A stretch of DNA of 64,000 nucleotides. It comes from Torymus aiolomorphi (taxonomy: Eukaryota; Arthropoda; Insecta; Hymenoptera; Torymidae). Below the pieces are notes generated by a model. The model had not been told where the DNA came from. It ran no database searches and saw only the letters and a list, made by a program, of their open reading frames with translations. Positions 46,855 to 58,832 of this stretch are shown here, piece by piece (the first letter of the stretch is position 1; each line of letters starts with the position of its first letter). Made by a program: the position numbers and the translations under genes. Location of the stretch: NCBI GenBank assembly GCA_036365515.1, contig CM070876.1:35161195-35225194 (forward strand). Reading direction: 5' to 3'.

Positions 46855-49800
46855 CTCTTTATATCTCGGAAACGAATCGACCGATTTTCGTCGGACAAAG
46901 ACTATTCTCTTCGTCTCGCGAAAAAAACTCGGTACCCTGATGGATCTGAGTTTTTATTGAATTTCTTTTTTTTTTATAACCAAAAAACGATTTTGAATTT
47001 TGAGTGTTTTTGATTTTTTTATATCTTACAGCCATTATTACATAATATAATGAACTTTTCTAAAAGGTATTTAAATTACCTATATTTTCTTTTTTTAATA
47101 TTTAAATTATCTTGACTCTGTCATTTGTTATTAAGGAAAACATTTTTATATTTCATAAATTAATTTCTCAAAAACTATTTCATTTATCGACTTGAAATTT
47201 GAACCACTTATTACACTCATTGAAGACTATATTTGGTTAAAATTTCAAGAGATTATCTTCATTTGTTTTTTAGAAAAAAATTATTTTAAAAAAATTTGCG
47301 TTTTCGTTGTCGCACGATAACAAGAGTAAAAATTATCTAATCATCCTGAAATTTGGCACAGATGTAGCTTTTATATATCTTCAGATCGAGTTCGTTGCCC
47401 AAAAAAATCGGTCCATTACGAAAAAAGATATTTCAGGTTAATAAGTTTTTTTTTAATTTTTCGAATCGCGTATTCTCAGAGAATACTTGATTCATTGACT
47501 GTAAATTTTAACCACTTATTAAATTCTTTGTAAAAGATAAGCGTTTTATATTACACAGGTTATTAAACTAGCTTATAATAAAATCACTATTCATGATTAT
47601 TGGCCAATCATATTATCTCTAAACTCATTAAGTGTTTCGAGAAATACCGGTTATCATAGTATATGGACAGATTGACAATATTTACTTTATTAACTGATAG
47701 TACTCCTTACAACGACAATTAGTAAAATCAGAGAAATTTGAAATGAAGATAAGATAATGAACTGGTGCAAGTACACAAACTGAACAAAATGCAATTTATT
47801 GCTCAATTGCATTACCATTGGCTTGCAGATGCGTAGCTAAGAATGATTCGAAAAAATCTTAAATTTATTTTTAATTTGGTAATGCTCAATTGCAAAAAAA
47901 AATTCTCAAGTAGAATAAAATTTTAAAAGATTTAAATTCCTAAGTTTTAATTTAAAAAATCATTATTAGAATATTTTTTATTTGAGATTAAGCTTGAAAC
48001 AAATAAACCGCTTAAAAAGCCAGTTTAAGCTAGTTCCTCATGAAAGTAGACATTTAAGATATAAATAATAATTCTAAATTTTTATTTTTTCGACATACTA
48101 ATTTTCGCATTTAAATTAGAGTAATCCTTTTACATAGAGTTTTTATAAATTTACGATAATCTTATTAAATATTGTTTATTAATAAAATAGATTGCTGGAG
48201 AAGGACGTGCTATCTTGGTAGCTTCTGCAGAAGGCTCCGTATTAGCTCTGAGAACGGTACAACCGGGACTGTTGCAGACCATGGGCAACGTCGTGAGAAA
48301 TGAAGGAATAAGGTACGTTTCCGTTTTTAAAAATATCTTGTTCGAGTGGTAGGTACTTCAAGGGGTCTTACAAATATTTATTCCTAAACCGTGGAATCGT
48401 ATAAATATGTTAGTGTCGTTATAAGTAAACTGTAATTTTCAATTTTCTAAGTTCACTTCTTTTTTAATTCCTATAATAAGCAATAACTTTTTATCACAAT
48501 TACGTTACGTTTCAAACAATTACTGCTTTTATTCAGTTTCTCCTCAATAGATAAAAAAATCTATTTAGTTTTAAATTATTTTAAATTATTTTAAATTATT
48601 GGTCTCTTTTATGTAACTCTTTAGCAGTCATTAAATATTTCTCACGTGGATCATATAATATTATTTAATATTTAAACAAATCATGGTCCAATAAACAATG
48701 TTACAATTTTATATTCATTCATTGTAATAATATCGTTATTGCGATAAAAATTGTGATTATTACACATTTTAACAAAAATATGCAACGAAAAGACTTTTAA
48801 AGAGTTACTTAAAAAGTGGTTTTCTTACACATTTTATTCGGTTTTATTTCTTGATTATTATTTCATACGTTTGTATTTCTTTTGATTTTAAAAATTATGA
48901 AAGTCGTCTTGGAAGAAGTGCTTATATTGGCAATACAAATAGAAAATTTTCAACAGAATTTTCGTAACTGAAATAGGAAAGGAAAAATATGTTGTAAAAT
49001 ATACCTAGCGCACTTTTCAAGGCTATTCGAATGATAAGTGTGACACTGTGAATTGTCCGCACATATAAGCCAATGCGCATAAAGTCGATCCCCGGGGGGC
49101 ACTTAGCGATATTGTTGAGGGCGTGTTGTTGAGCGAGGGTGGTTGCAGGAGCCTGTACGGAGGTCTTTCCGCGGGACTCCAGAGACAGATGTGTTTCGCC
49201 AGCATACGATTGGGCCTCTACGACAGCGTCAAGACACTCTACGCTGGAATCATCGACGGTATTTTCCTGCTAAGACTCTACAAAGAGTTTGTTTAAAAAA
49301 TGAATAATAAGAATGCATACCGAATTTTGTCGCCCTGCGGTGAAGGTTTAGCTTGAAATCTGAACTGTCTTTTGCTCGCCACTTAATCAACAGTCTCGCC
49401 GATAGTATTCTCCATAAATTTTTTTTTATTTCAATGTATGTATTTTATCTTTGATATTCGATATGGTATATGAGATAAACTTTACGGTATCCATGATAAT
49501 ATTCAATTATCTAATTAACAAAATATTATTAATTTAAATTTTTACAATTTTTTAAAAGTAATTTCGTTTCTATAATTAGAGAGACATTAAAGATTATTTT
49601 TTTATTCAAGTTTGGATATGTTAAGGCAATTATATTTTAAAACTTATTGTAATTTATTTTTTTACCACGTCATTTCCAAAAAGTATTTTTAGAATTCAGG
49701 CACTGAGGTTTTATGCTAACTCTTTACCATTCAGAAAGTGAAGAGAACCAATCGTCCCTTCACTTTCTGAGGCAACAATTCTTAAAAACCTACTTCCCAA

Positions 49801-52800
49801 AATAATTAAAAACTCAAAACTCATTTATATAACGATGAGTCGCGTATCCCGGGAGGAAATTTTTCAAAAAACAAAAAGTATATTTCAATCGAAAAAAACC
49901 TGCATTGTGTTTAAACAAAAGAGCATTGCATTATATTGTAATACATGCGATCGATTTGAATGAATAATAACTTTGCACACATCTAATGTGTAAATACTTA
50001 AACACTTGTTATTCAATAAACTATTTCTTTCAACTGAGTTCTTGTATGCAAATCTTCAATAAAAAAAAAAAAAAAAAAATATAAAAGAAAGCTCCGATAA
50101 ACCATGAAATCCAAACTGACAGTTCTTTTGTTTTTGTATTATTGACAGGTAATAGGAAGGATTCAGTAACTGGCAATGGCTCAATCAACATCGGCGTACG
50201 CATTGCGGCTGGCATCACGACTGGTGCTCTCGCTGTTCTTTTCGCTCAGCCCACTGACGTGGTAAAAGTTCGAATGCAAGCTGGAACTAACGGGCACGGT
50301 CAACGCTATGTCTCGACTCTGCAGGCCTACAAGAATATCGCCTTCACCGAGGGAACGAGTGGTCTCTGGAGAGGTATACTTTGCAAAACTAGAGCATGTT
50401 TTTTTCATCTCAGAATTACAACTCCAACAGTAGTCGTGTAAAAGACGCTAAGACTCTATTATAAAAAAAAAGATTTTACTGGTATAGCAATATTTCAAGA
50501 TTGAAGGTTTGATTGCTGTAGTAAAGTGAAACATCAAATTTTAGAGATAATTCTCAATAATCTATAACGATTAGTAAACGAACATGATGAACAGAAAACC
50601 GCACTTCACAAAAGTCAATGAATTGACATAAAACGCGTGAATAAGATTATTTCATACTGATCGCCTATGATTAAATTTGAGTTATGTTGATCGATCAATT
50701 AAATATACGTTATATAAAATTAGATATAGACTAAAACAATAGTTACATTATCTTTATTCGAATGCTACAAGAATTTACTATGCTTTCATTTGCAAAATTA
50801 CTATACAAAACAGATGTAGATAGTAAGCTTTGTGAATTTACATTCCCTAAACTAAATTAGCAATCGTAATAAGGGATCATTTCATTATTCTGTCAGCATT
50901 ATACGGTTGAAAATCAAGTGTTTTGTGTAGTTAAATATATGATTACATAAACCGTGTGTAGAATAAAAACAAAATATCCGTTATAACTCGATTCATTTTA
51001 GTTAGTTCTACATAAATTTCGTGTACTTTTTTCCCGCTAATAGAAAAGTGTTTTACTCATACCATGTTTGACACAAAACTTATGTTAAAGCCGGAGTTGA
51101 TTTTCATACAATATATAAGTGGCAACTAATTAATGTAGAAATGCCTATGCAATAGTTTCAGTAACTGTTAATCGAAATATTACTAATCTTTTTGAGTAAT
51201 CAAAAATCAAATAATATAATAACTTCATTCTCAATATAGTTCACTTCTTGTTGAAATTAAATATGAATCCCCCAAAAACATTTCATAATTTATTAGATAT
51301 GAAACCACGGTCAAGAACTGTTAATCATAGATAATCTCCTCACTATGTGCTTCAATAGATATATAATTTGTAGATAATATAGAACATTTTTCAAACTAAC
51401 AATTATTTAGCTTCCATAAATTCTTGAATATTAAAAGAACTCATATTTCTATAAAATATTTAGAAAGCAATGAAAATATTTGTAATAATACTTTGTAGGC
51501 TAGATAAATTATTTTTCTTGAAAGTAAAATAATTTTTATGAAATTTGTTACATGTAATTAAGTGTCTAAAATTTAGAATAATTCTTGATCAAATTAAAAA
51601 CATTGATATTTTTGATTGAGGAAATTTGAATAACGGTACGATGTACTGAAATTCTTGACATTGAATAAATATATGCGTTTCGACCTAGTTAGTAAAAACT
51701 GCTTACATCACTACACAAATAATCGCTTTAAGTACATTATTGTATCCGTGTATTGAATTTTGATATTAGCAGAGTTGTAGGTGGATATTGACAGTTCTTA
51801 CAATTAGTCCCGTTACGGTCATACCGCGCGAGGTCCGCGCTCATGTTTTCCCATGCATGGTATATTTTGTTTTGACATCAAAGGCATATAGAGAAGTAGA
51901 AAAGCTGTAGCGCCACCATAGCGTTTTTAGGTCTCTATATATCTATGAGAGAGATATATATATATAAATATATTTAATAAAGGCGTACTGCAAAAGTTCT
52001 CAATTTCGCCGCACTACTGTCAGTCTCTATAGAGGTTCCTCTCCTCTAAAATATTGACGCATTCAACTCATTTACCAATCAATAAAGTTTAATTATTGCA
52101 AATGTTCTAAAAGCGTTGATGTCAAACACATTGAATAATTAGAAAAAATTCACTGATCTAATAAATTTTTTTCATTCTTATTAATTAGATAATAATTTTG
52201 TCGGAAAAAATGATATCAATGATAGAAAGAAATGATTTATGAAATGACTATGTAAGGTTTATACATGCAATGTCTTCGTACAAAACGTACTCGTGATGTG
52301 AGTGATATAACAATTATGAACTCGGTTAATCCATTCTAGGTCAATATAAACATTTGTCTCAATTTCTATGAATGACTCGTCGTTCTTATCACAAGCACAG
52401 TAGACTATGTGTTGTCGCCTTTCATGAATAATCAATTTGGATTTATTTTATCTTATTGGTTATTCGTACATGAAATGAAGTAAAGTAAAGAAAATATGTT
52501 ATTCTTGTAAAAATGAAAAATAAAATGCCGTTGATAGGCCAGAAATAAAATGGGTGTATAGACTACATAGGGTATATAGAATACATTCAATTTTAAAGAT
52601 CTTTGATTATCGGTCAATAATGATTTTTCGCAATTTTATACTTTCATTTTTGATACTTTGGGTTTGCATATCAACTAATACTAAAATACAGTTCATCTAT
52701 AATATAATTACCAGAAATATTATATATTTGATAAATCGTATGACCGTGTTTTAATATTCCTTAGTATATGTTTATGATCATTGTTAATAAATTATTTAAG

Positions 52801-53580
52801 TTTGACGATAATATTATTTGTCATTTAACTATAAGTGAGTATCTTTATTACTTAAAGTTTCACCTCATTGACAAAGAACTTGAAATATTTTAAAAGTGAA
52901 TGTACAGTAGAGATATAGTTTCAAGGTAAGCCGGAATCAATAGTTAAAGCTTACATTACCCAGTTCGCAGAAACCGATAAGGGTTCTAATTCACCCTCGC
53001 GTCGTATCTTATTTTACAAGTGCCTCTTCACGTAGAAAAAACAAAGGAAATTATTACGTAATCAGATCTTAGAATAATAACCTTCCGTATTGTTTGCAAT
53101 AACCTTTTTCATGGTCGACTGGCTGCAACTAAAAAATACACACATAAGTTGTATTTTAATTAATAAAAAATGTAAAATAATAAATACGTTTTTTTAACAG
53201 GTACTTTTCCGAACATTTCACGCAATGCAATTGTGAACGTCTCTGAAATCGTTTGCTACGACGTGATCAAAGAGCAGATACTGAGCACGGGACTCCTGCA
53301 CGACGGCATCCCGTGCCACATGACTGCTGCCGTGGCTGCCGGCCTCTGCACCACTCTGGCCGCCAGTCCCGTCGATGTCGTCAAGACCCGCTACATGAAC
53401 AGCGCACCGGGTGAATACAAGGGCGCGGTTGACGCCGCCTGCCGCATGTTCATGAACGAAGGCCCAATGGCGTTTTACAAGGGTTTCGTGCCCAGCTTTG
53501 CGCGCCTCGTCTCTTGGAACATTGTGCTCTGGATCACTTACGAGCAGATCAAAATTCACGCCAAGAAGCTGCAGGATTGA
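46431..53580 (+). CDS. UCP: Mitochondrial uncoupling protein, UCP1/2/3 type (SLC25 carrier), five coding exons
   Basis: Inner-mitochondrial-membrane carrier of the SLC25 family. UCP2-type members dissipate proton motive force or exchange C4 metabolites and limit reactive oxygen. Exons 46431-46550, 48191-48312, 49149-49258, 50149-50373 and 53201-53580 join in phase (0, 2, 1, 1) with GT-AG borders to give 318 residues and a TGA stop. Three ~100-residue repeats each hold the carrier signature: PLDTAKVRM (31-39), [10 protein letters not shown] (152-161), [12 protein letters not shown] (249-260). UCP-specific text includes [40 protein letters not shown] and [19 protein letters not shown], which points to the UCP1/2/3 branch rather than UCP4/5. 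The first matrix loop (41-86) is about seven residues longer than in human UCP2. Introns 1 and 4 are long and intron 1 holds a young (TG)n-bearing repeat. Confidence 0.94.
46551..48190. other. UCP intron 1
   Basis: Holds copy 4 of the hairpin-headed (TG)n repeat (46618-46990); the rest is AT-rich. Confidence 0.85.
46618..46990 (+). repeat. Hairpin-headed, (TG)n-bearing repeat, copy 4 (best preserved)
   Basis: TTGCTTCCTCATAGAGGAAG, then CTTTGTAACGGTGAAAAA, AATGCTCAAAAAGATG, a (TG)n tract of ~110 nt (46743-46851), then AACTCTTTATATCTCGGAAA and GACCGATTTTCGTCGG. The right limit is approximate. Confidence 0.75.
48191..48312 (+). CDS. UCP: UCP exon 2 (122 nt)
   Basis: Acceptor [22 protein letters not shown]... 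to NVVRNEGI plus two bases of Arg, donor AG|GTACGT. Covers the first matrix loop and amphipathic helix. Confidence 0.9.
48313..49148. other. UCP intron 2, AT-rich
   Basis: No embedded gene recognised; contains three TTTTAAATTA repeats near 48570. Confidence 0.8.
49149..49258 (+). CDS. UCP: UCP exon 3 (110 nt)
   Basis: Acceptor [28 protein letters not shown] to AGIID plus one base, donor G|GTATTT. Contains helix 2 with the QRQM and SIRLGLYDS text conserved in UCPs. Confidence 0.93.
49259..50148. other. UCP intron 3, AT-rich
   Basis: No embedded gene; a local inverted word (CACTTTCTGA / TCAGAAAGTG, 49731-49770) is present. Confidence 0.8.
50149..50373 (+). CDS. UCP: UCP exon 4 (225 nt)
   Basis: Acceptor TATTGACAG, completes Gly, then [10 protein letters not shown]... 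through [15 protein letters not shown] (helix 3) and [10 protein letters not shown] to GLWR plus one base. Donor G|GTATAC. The open frame running past 50373 to 50441 is intron. Confidence 0.93.
50374..53200. other. UCP intron 4 (2.8 kb), AT-rich
   Basis: No exon or complete element recognised. Short TA-rich stretch at about 51940-51975. Confidence 0.75.
53201..53580 (+). CDS. UCP: UCP exon 5 and stop (380 nt)
   Basis: Acceptor [22 protein letters not shown] (helix 4), third repeat with [33 protein letters not shown] (helix 6), ending KKLQD-TGA. It is markedly GC-richer than its flanks, as expected for a conserved coding exon. Confidence 0.95.
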
Positions 53581-54060
53581 GACGAGAACCTATACTAATT
53601 TCAATTGAGTAGCACATGGGAACTGGAGATCTGTAGAAAATATCTTGCTGCTTTTGTTGAATGTTAAAAATCCAGCAGTTAACGGGAATGTGAAAGGGTC
53701 AGTTTCAATATTGTTTTGATTAATTGGCTACCCAATTCTTTGTATATTTGTAACAAAACATTAACACATTTCAAATTGTTAAGGTATGGTGATTGAATTT
53801 TGAAATGAAGTTCTGTCATACCCTTTCGCATCACCACGACGTTTTTGCGCAGATGTAATCCTCTAAGCGATGAATAATTATCATAAAAAATATAATGCTT
53901 TAAAGTATTCGATAATTAGTGAATGTATTTGGGGGAAGGATTGCAAGGAAAATTAAAAGCAGGGTAAATGTTCATATAAAAAACTATTTACATAAGTAAT
54001 AGTCAGTCTTGGTTCTTAAATATCTTAAACCTGTTGAATAATAAAATAATAATCAATGGC
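53581..54060 (+). other. UCP 3' UTR and likely poly(A) region
   Basis: The first AATAAA after the stop is at 54040-54045, with another at 54118-54123, so cleavage probably falls shortly after one of these. Exact end not visible. Confidence 0.5.
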
Positions 54061-55879
54061 TCTGATTAAAAATTTCAACGCATCCCTTGCATCAAAATTA
54101 TAATGGATTTGACTATAAATAAAAAGAAATGATAAAATTGTTCTAAAAATAAAAAGTTGAAATTGACATGCTTAGCGACGTGTTGAAGACCAAAGCAATA
54201 CACCCTATTTTCACTTTAATTTCATTAAGATTTATTCTTCTCCAATATGAGTCATTTTGAATGATTTCAAATAATTTATTATGGTTAATGTTTTGGAAGA
54301 CCATTAATATCGACATTAAAAATTAAATTAAATTTATAATATTTATCAATACGAGTGCTAAATATTAATGACAATGAACGCACAACGATATACAAAGTGG
54401 AGTGAAAATATACATGTATTGCATTAACCTATAAACGTTCTAATGGTACAGTAAAAATTTTGAAAAGTTGACTTTTCTGGAATATGTCGTTTAACAATTT
54501 GAAAATATTTGATGTGCTTTGTTACGTGAAACAAATCAAATAATAAGATTGTGCACAGTTGAAAAAAATAAAAATAATACAAAGTAAACTCTAATTAAAT
54601 TGCAAAGCAACTACTGATATTAAATTATGCTTTGATTTGTGTTTCATAAAGTGATCCCAATGAAAATGTACACTTTCTCCAGCTAAAATTGTGTAAAAAT
54701 AATATTTAATTAATGAGGCAATGTTGTAGAATGATAAAAACATTGATTATTGTAAAATTATTATTTTCAACTGTGTATACGTATATCTTTTATCGTATAC
54801 CATCTTCAAAATTTGTCATGATAATTTATATACATTTCTCTTCGTCAAGTTTTAATTTCATGAAGTTATACAACTATAAATAATTATTCATCTTTTGTTC
54901 ACTACATAAAAATCTCAATGGAAAAATAGAAAAGTCTATTTTTGTTAAAAATGGTGCTTAATAGTTGTAAGTGATAGTCTAGAGCAACAATAGCGACGTC
55001 AGCGATTACTACAAAATTGTTATACGATTTCTAAATCTAAAACTTCTATAAGATTTTATTGTTTACAAAAATTATGATTAATTTTTTCAGCTGGAAATGC
55101 TGTGATGATATCTACAAATAGCAATCAAATACATTTTCATTGATGTAAATTAAATTTGAAATTAAGAAACTTAAATGTACAGATAAGTTGACATTGATTT
55201 CTATAAATATGTTGTCAATTTTTAGTAAGTTTTTATCTTTTTACTATGAATTTTAATAATAAAAATAAATTGTGGTAAAATTTCAATGAGCCTTTAATTC
55301 GCCCAATAACCAGATTAATTGTGTATATAGAAAATAATTTATTTTCCAATAAAAAGTAACAATAGAAAAACTTACATAAATTTTAATAATGAATGAACTG
55401 CTACGCGCTGACTAAACTCTTTTGTTCAAATTTAAAAAATTCCCGCCTTAAGTTATTTGAGGGAGTACCAACATAACACTAAATTTTGATATTGGCAAAG
55501 ACTATACATATAATATTTATTTATCATCAACATTTTTGAGATTTTAATTTACTGTGCGGGCTTCTTTTCATTCTCCAATCATGATTTTTTTAAAAGAGAA
55601 AACGCAAAAGCATATTTGCCGTGTTTTATGTTTTTCGTTGCTACAATATAATACACAAATATATCTTCAAACGTAACAAGGCAATCAAATTGACAGATAG
55701 CAAGTTCTAATGGCCGATTCTTAATTTTTTTAAAAGGGTAATTTTTTACAAATAAATTGCTAAGGACTAAAACAAATTAGTTTTATAGGTATTGAATGTT
55801 TAATTTTTTTTTATTTAAAAATATTTATAATAGAATTTGTAAAAAAAAAAAAATAGAAAAAAGTTACCGTTAGAGTATA
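54061..55879. other. AT-rich intergenic DNA, nothing recognised
   Basis: No exon, RNA gene or complete repeat element seen. Confidence 0.45.
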
Positions 55880-56235
55880 CACTGTAAAAAAGCCTTTGTA
55901 AAAATACTACGTTGGAAGTAGGTAATCATAGTGACCTACGTTGAAAGTGGTAAAATTAATACAAATCCAGCTAATTCACTACTTTGAAGTTAGTATTTTT
56001 ACTACATTGAAAGTAGTAAATGAATGTTACTACTTTCAACGATGGTTACTTTAATTACCTACTTTCAATGTAGTATTTTTACGATGTGGTTGTAATGTAG
56101 TTCAGATTTTACAAAAAATGTAGTAAAATATTCATGAAATTTGTAATTTTACAACTTTCAAAGTAGTGAATTTACCGTTGTCTAGTGGAAAAATTTTACT
56201 AATCCACTGTAAATCTACAAGGGGTTTTTACAGTG
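55880..56235. mobile_element. CACTG-ended MITE (356 bp), TA target duplication
   Basis: CACTGTAAAAA and TTTTTACAGTG are the inverted ends, with TA on both sides (55878-79, 56236-37). The interior repeats CTACTTTCAA/TTGAAAGTAG words in both orientations (at least six), so it can fold in many ways. Confidence 0.85.
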
Positions 56236-56378
56236 TAGATAACAAATTTAGGTTGATGTAATTACTTAAAAACAAACCAAATTCATTTCATTGCAAAAAT
56301 AGGAATGAGTTTAAAAAAACTTAGCCTGTTTTGCATAAGTTTCTAACAAAATTTTCATTAAAAAAATAAACAAAGAGT

Positions 56379-56992
56379 GTACACTTCCTGGGAAACAGAT
56401 TTCAACGGAACTTTGAGAATCGATTTCTGCTATTTGCAACGGAAGCTTAGTGCTCATAATTTCATCAAATACCTAGGCCCTTTTTAAAAATAAGTGCTAT
56501 TTTATCTCAAATATGCTTTATTTTATTAAAAAACGATGTCTGTTGACTTTCACTTTTCAAATTTTTATATTACGGAAACGACCAAAAAACATTAAATAAT
56601 TAGACAGAAAAAGTTAAAATTTGAGCTTTGTTTCGTTAAAAAATATTAATTGCTTAAGAAAATTATAAGCAATCAAAGATAGCGCAAGAAAAAATACAAC
56701 CCATAAAATCATTAAAGAAGAAGGGAAATTTTGCTGTTTTCCTATTCTATCTTTAATTGATTTTAATTTCTGAGAAATATGTTTTTATGGTTGTTTTCGA
56801 AATATAAATACTTGCAAAGTAACAGTCAGGAGAAGAGAGATAATTTTTTATTAAAATAAAGTATATTCGAGATTTGGTAGCTCTTATCTTAAAAGCGGCC
56901 TATGATGGAATTACAAGCTCTGCGTTTCATTTTTTGATACCAGAAATCGACTCTGAAAGGTCTGTTGAAATCGGTTTCCAGAGGGTATACGC
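56379..56992. mobile_element. TIR element (614 bp) related to the one at 39293
   Basis: The left arm GTACACTTCCTGGGAAAC...GATTTCAACGGAACTTTGAG and the inverse right arm CTTTCAGAGTCGATTTCTG share ~45 bp at about 80%. The interior GCAATCAAAGATAGCGCAAG and TTAATTGATTT...CTGAGAAAT matches the interior of 39293-40098, although the termini differ. Confidence 0.65.
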
Positions 56993-57900
56993 TTTCCTTG
57001 TAAGAAAATCATTAAATTCAATATCAATTCTAAATAATGCAAATTAAATTTAATATGACGTATATACTATGGCTTTATTAAATATGTTTGATAAATAAAA
57101 TTAATGGTAAATTAAATTTAGTATTTGACTTACGATAAACATCAAAATCAAACAAAATTTATGGTTAAAGAATTTCGTAATCCTACAAATAAAATTATAT
57201 TTTAACTTTCTAATATTACGTCAGGCAGTTCATTTTCAACTTATTACAGTTATTTAACGACGCAAATCTTTTTAAAGTATAATTTCATCGCATTTCAATA
57301 CTGATAATAAAGAGCTCTGTTTTACCGATAGTCAAAAGGACGTCAGTAACTTTTATTACTAATTAATCTAAATGTTAAGAATATATTTTCCGATAATAAA
57401 AATGTGACTATACTTTTGGATATGCGGAAACTCGTACTAAATTTAATCTGATATCTATAGAGTTATCTCTTAAAACAAAAAATTTCTGCTTTAAAGTTTT
57501 TCTGTTATGTTTAATACACGCTTAATTTTTACCGAATTTACAACATACCAAATCAATATTACAAATCCAAATTTCTTAAAATTTGCTTTTAATTACTTAA
57601 CGGCTCTTTTAACTAATTTGGAGCATTCACTATAAGAAGCTTGATCATGTGACGTTATATTCTCATATTTGCAAACTTGAACATTTGATGGTGTGTATGT
57701 ACCATGTACAAACAATATGCAAGTGTAAACAGCAATCCTATAATTTTTGGAAATGACCAAGCCGTTTTGGAGCAGAACCTTTTCGATAATAATTTCGGAG
57801 CAAAGCAATCCCTGATTTATTGGCTCGTTCAGAGACACTCGAGTTGGCAACTCTAGAGAACGTTCCTCCGCCGGCTCACCTATGTACACACATGCATATA
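56993..57900. other. AT-rich intergenic DNA; 98-codon frame not assigned
   Basis: The minus-strand frame 57889-57593 is open and of mixed composition, but has no recognisable domain and begins at the edge of the GC-rich region. Not called as a gene. Confidence 0.35.
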
Positions 57901-58227
57901 ATAATCTCCTTAACGCAGCTCGTGGGATCTTCTATATACGCAGGCGCGCGCAGGTAAAAAGAAGCAAGAGCCAGCTGCAGCGTGCGCGCAAGGCAGACGA
58001 ATAATCCCGTATATATACCTCGCGCTGCTGTCCCCTGGCGGCGCTGGGTTCCAGCCGCAGAGCACTAACTCCACACGGAGTGCACATTTGTATTCCCTCG
58101 CGCTCGCTCTCGCGTACATTCTATATATACACACCTCGCCGAGGAGATCCCCTCTCGCGTGTGTGCCGTGAGCGCGCGCGCGGAGCGTGAGCTGCATGCC
58201 CTCGCGTCGAGGAGCGGAGGGAGCGAG

Positions 58228-58230
<3 letters not shown>

Positions 58231-58282
<52 letters not shown>
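58231..58282. repeat. (AG)n microsatellite
   Basis: About 25 AG units in the GC-rich region. Confidence 0.95.
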
Positions 58283-58287
<5 letters not shown>

Positions 58288-58703
58288 GCGAAGCGCGCTA
58301 TAGCTGGCGTGGTGAGTTGCCGTGGACGTCCTATACACCTTGTACTCAACTCGGCAAGCGAGCGAACAGCAGCAGCAGCAGGAGAGCGCGCGCGCGTGTG
58401 CGTCGGAAAGGAGGCGCGCGAGAGCGCGACAATATACGCATACACCCACGACACGGCGGTGCCGTTTGGCAACGGCAGCGACCAGCAACGCGGAGAAAAA
58501 CTGTGCGCTTTGGAGAGAAGAGGCTGGAATTTCGACGTGAGAAAGAGAGACAGAGCTTAGCTGGAGACCGATTAATCTACTGTACGCGCGGCGGTAGTAG
58601 CAGCAGCAGCGATCGACGGGAAATCGACCAAGTGTGTGCTTCATTGAGTATCTATCTGTGTGGTTCGTGATGGTGGTGAGAGCGCGGTGTGCATCGTAAG
58701 GTT

Positions 58704-58832
58704 ATGTCGCGCCAAGTGCAGCAGCAGCAGCAACGGCACATCGCTGGAAGCCACTTCTGGGAGACCAGCGGCAGCGGCTGCAAGGCCAGCGTCTCCGCGA
58801 TGAGGCGCTGCTCGGTCACCCGACGAAACTAA
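58704..58832 (+). other. Short ORF in the putative 5' exon (42 codons)
   Basis: ATGTCGCGCCAAGTGCAGCA... to TAA at 58830-32, just upstream of the donor at 58930; Gln- and Ser-containing, not recognised. It could be a leader ORF. Another frame stays open to the donor (DEALLGHPTKLSREEEEVEV) but lacks an ATG after its last upstream stop. Confidence 0.25.

Noticed and set aside
46617..47013. Cys-Val and His-Thr repeat ORFs
   Set aside because: Translation of a (TG)n tract within a dispersed repeat; the same holds at 5300-5634, 17298-17483 and 35759-36088.
57593..57889. 98-codon minus-strand ORF
   Set aside because: Mixed composition, but no family recognised and no splice or promoter context.
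57910..58644. 244-codon minus-strand ORF
   Set aside because: Low-complexity Ser-Leu and Arg/Ala-rich translation of the (AG)n and GC-rich island; no domain, and overlapping frames are equally open.
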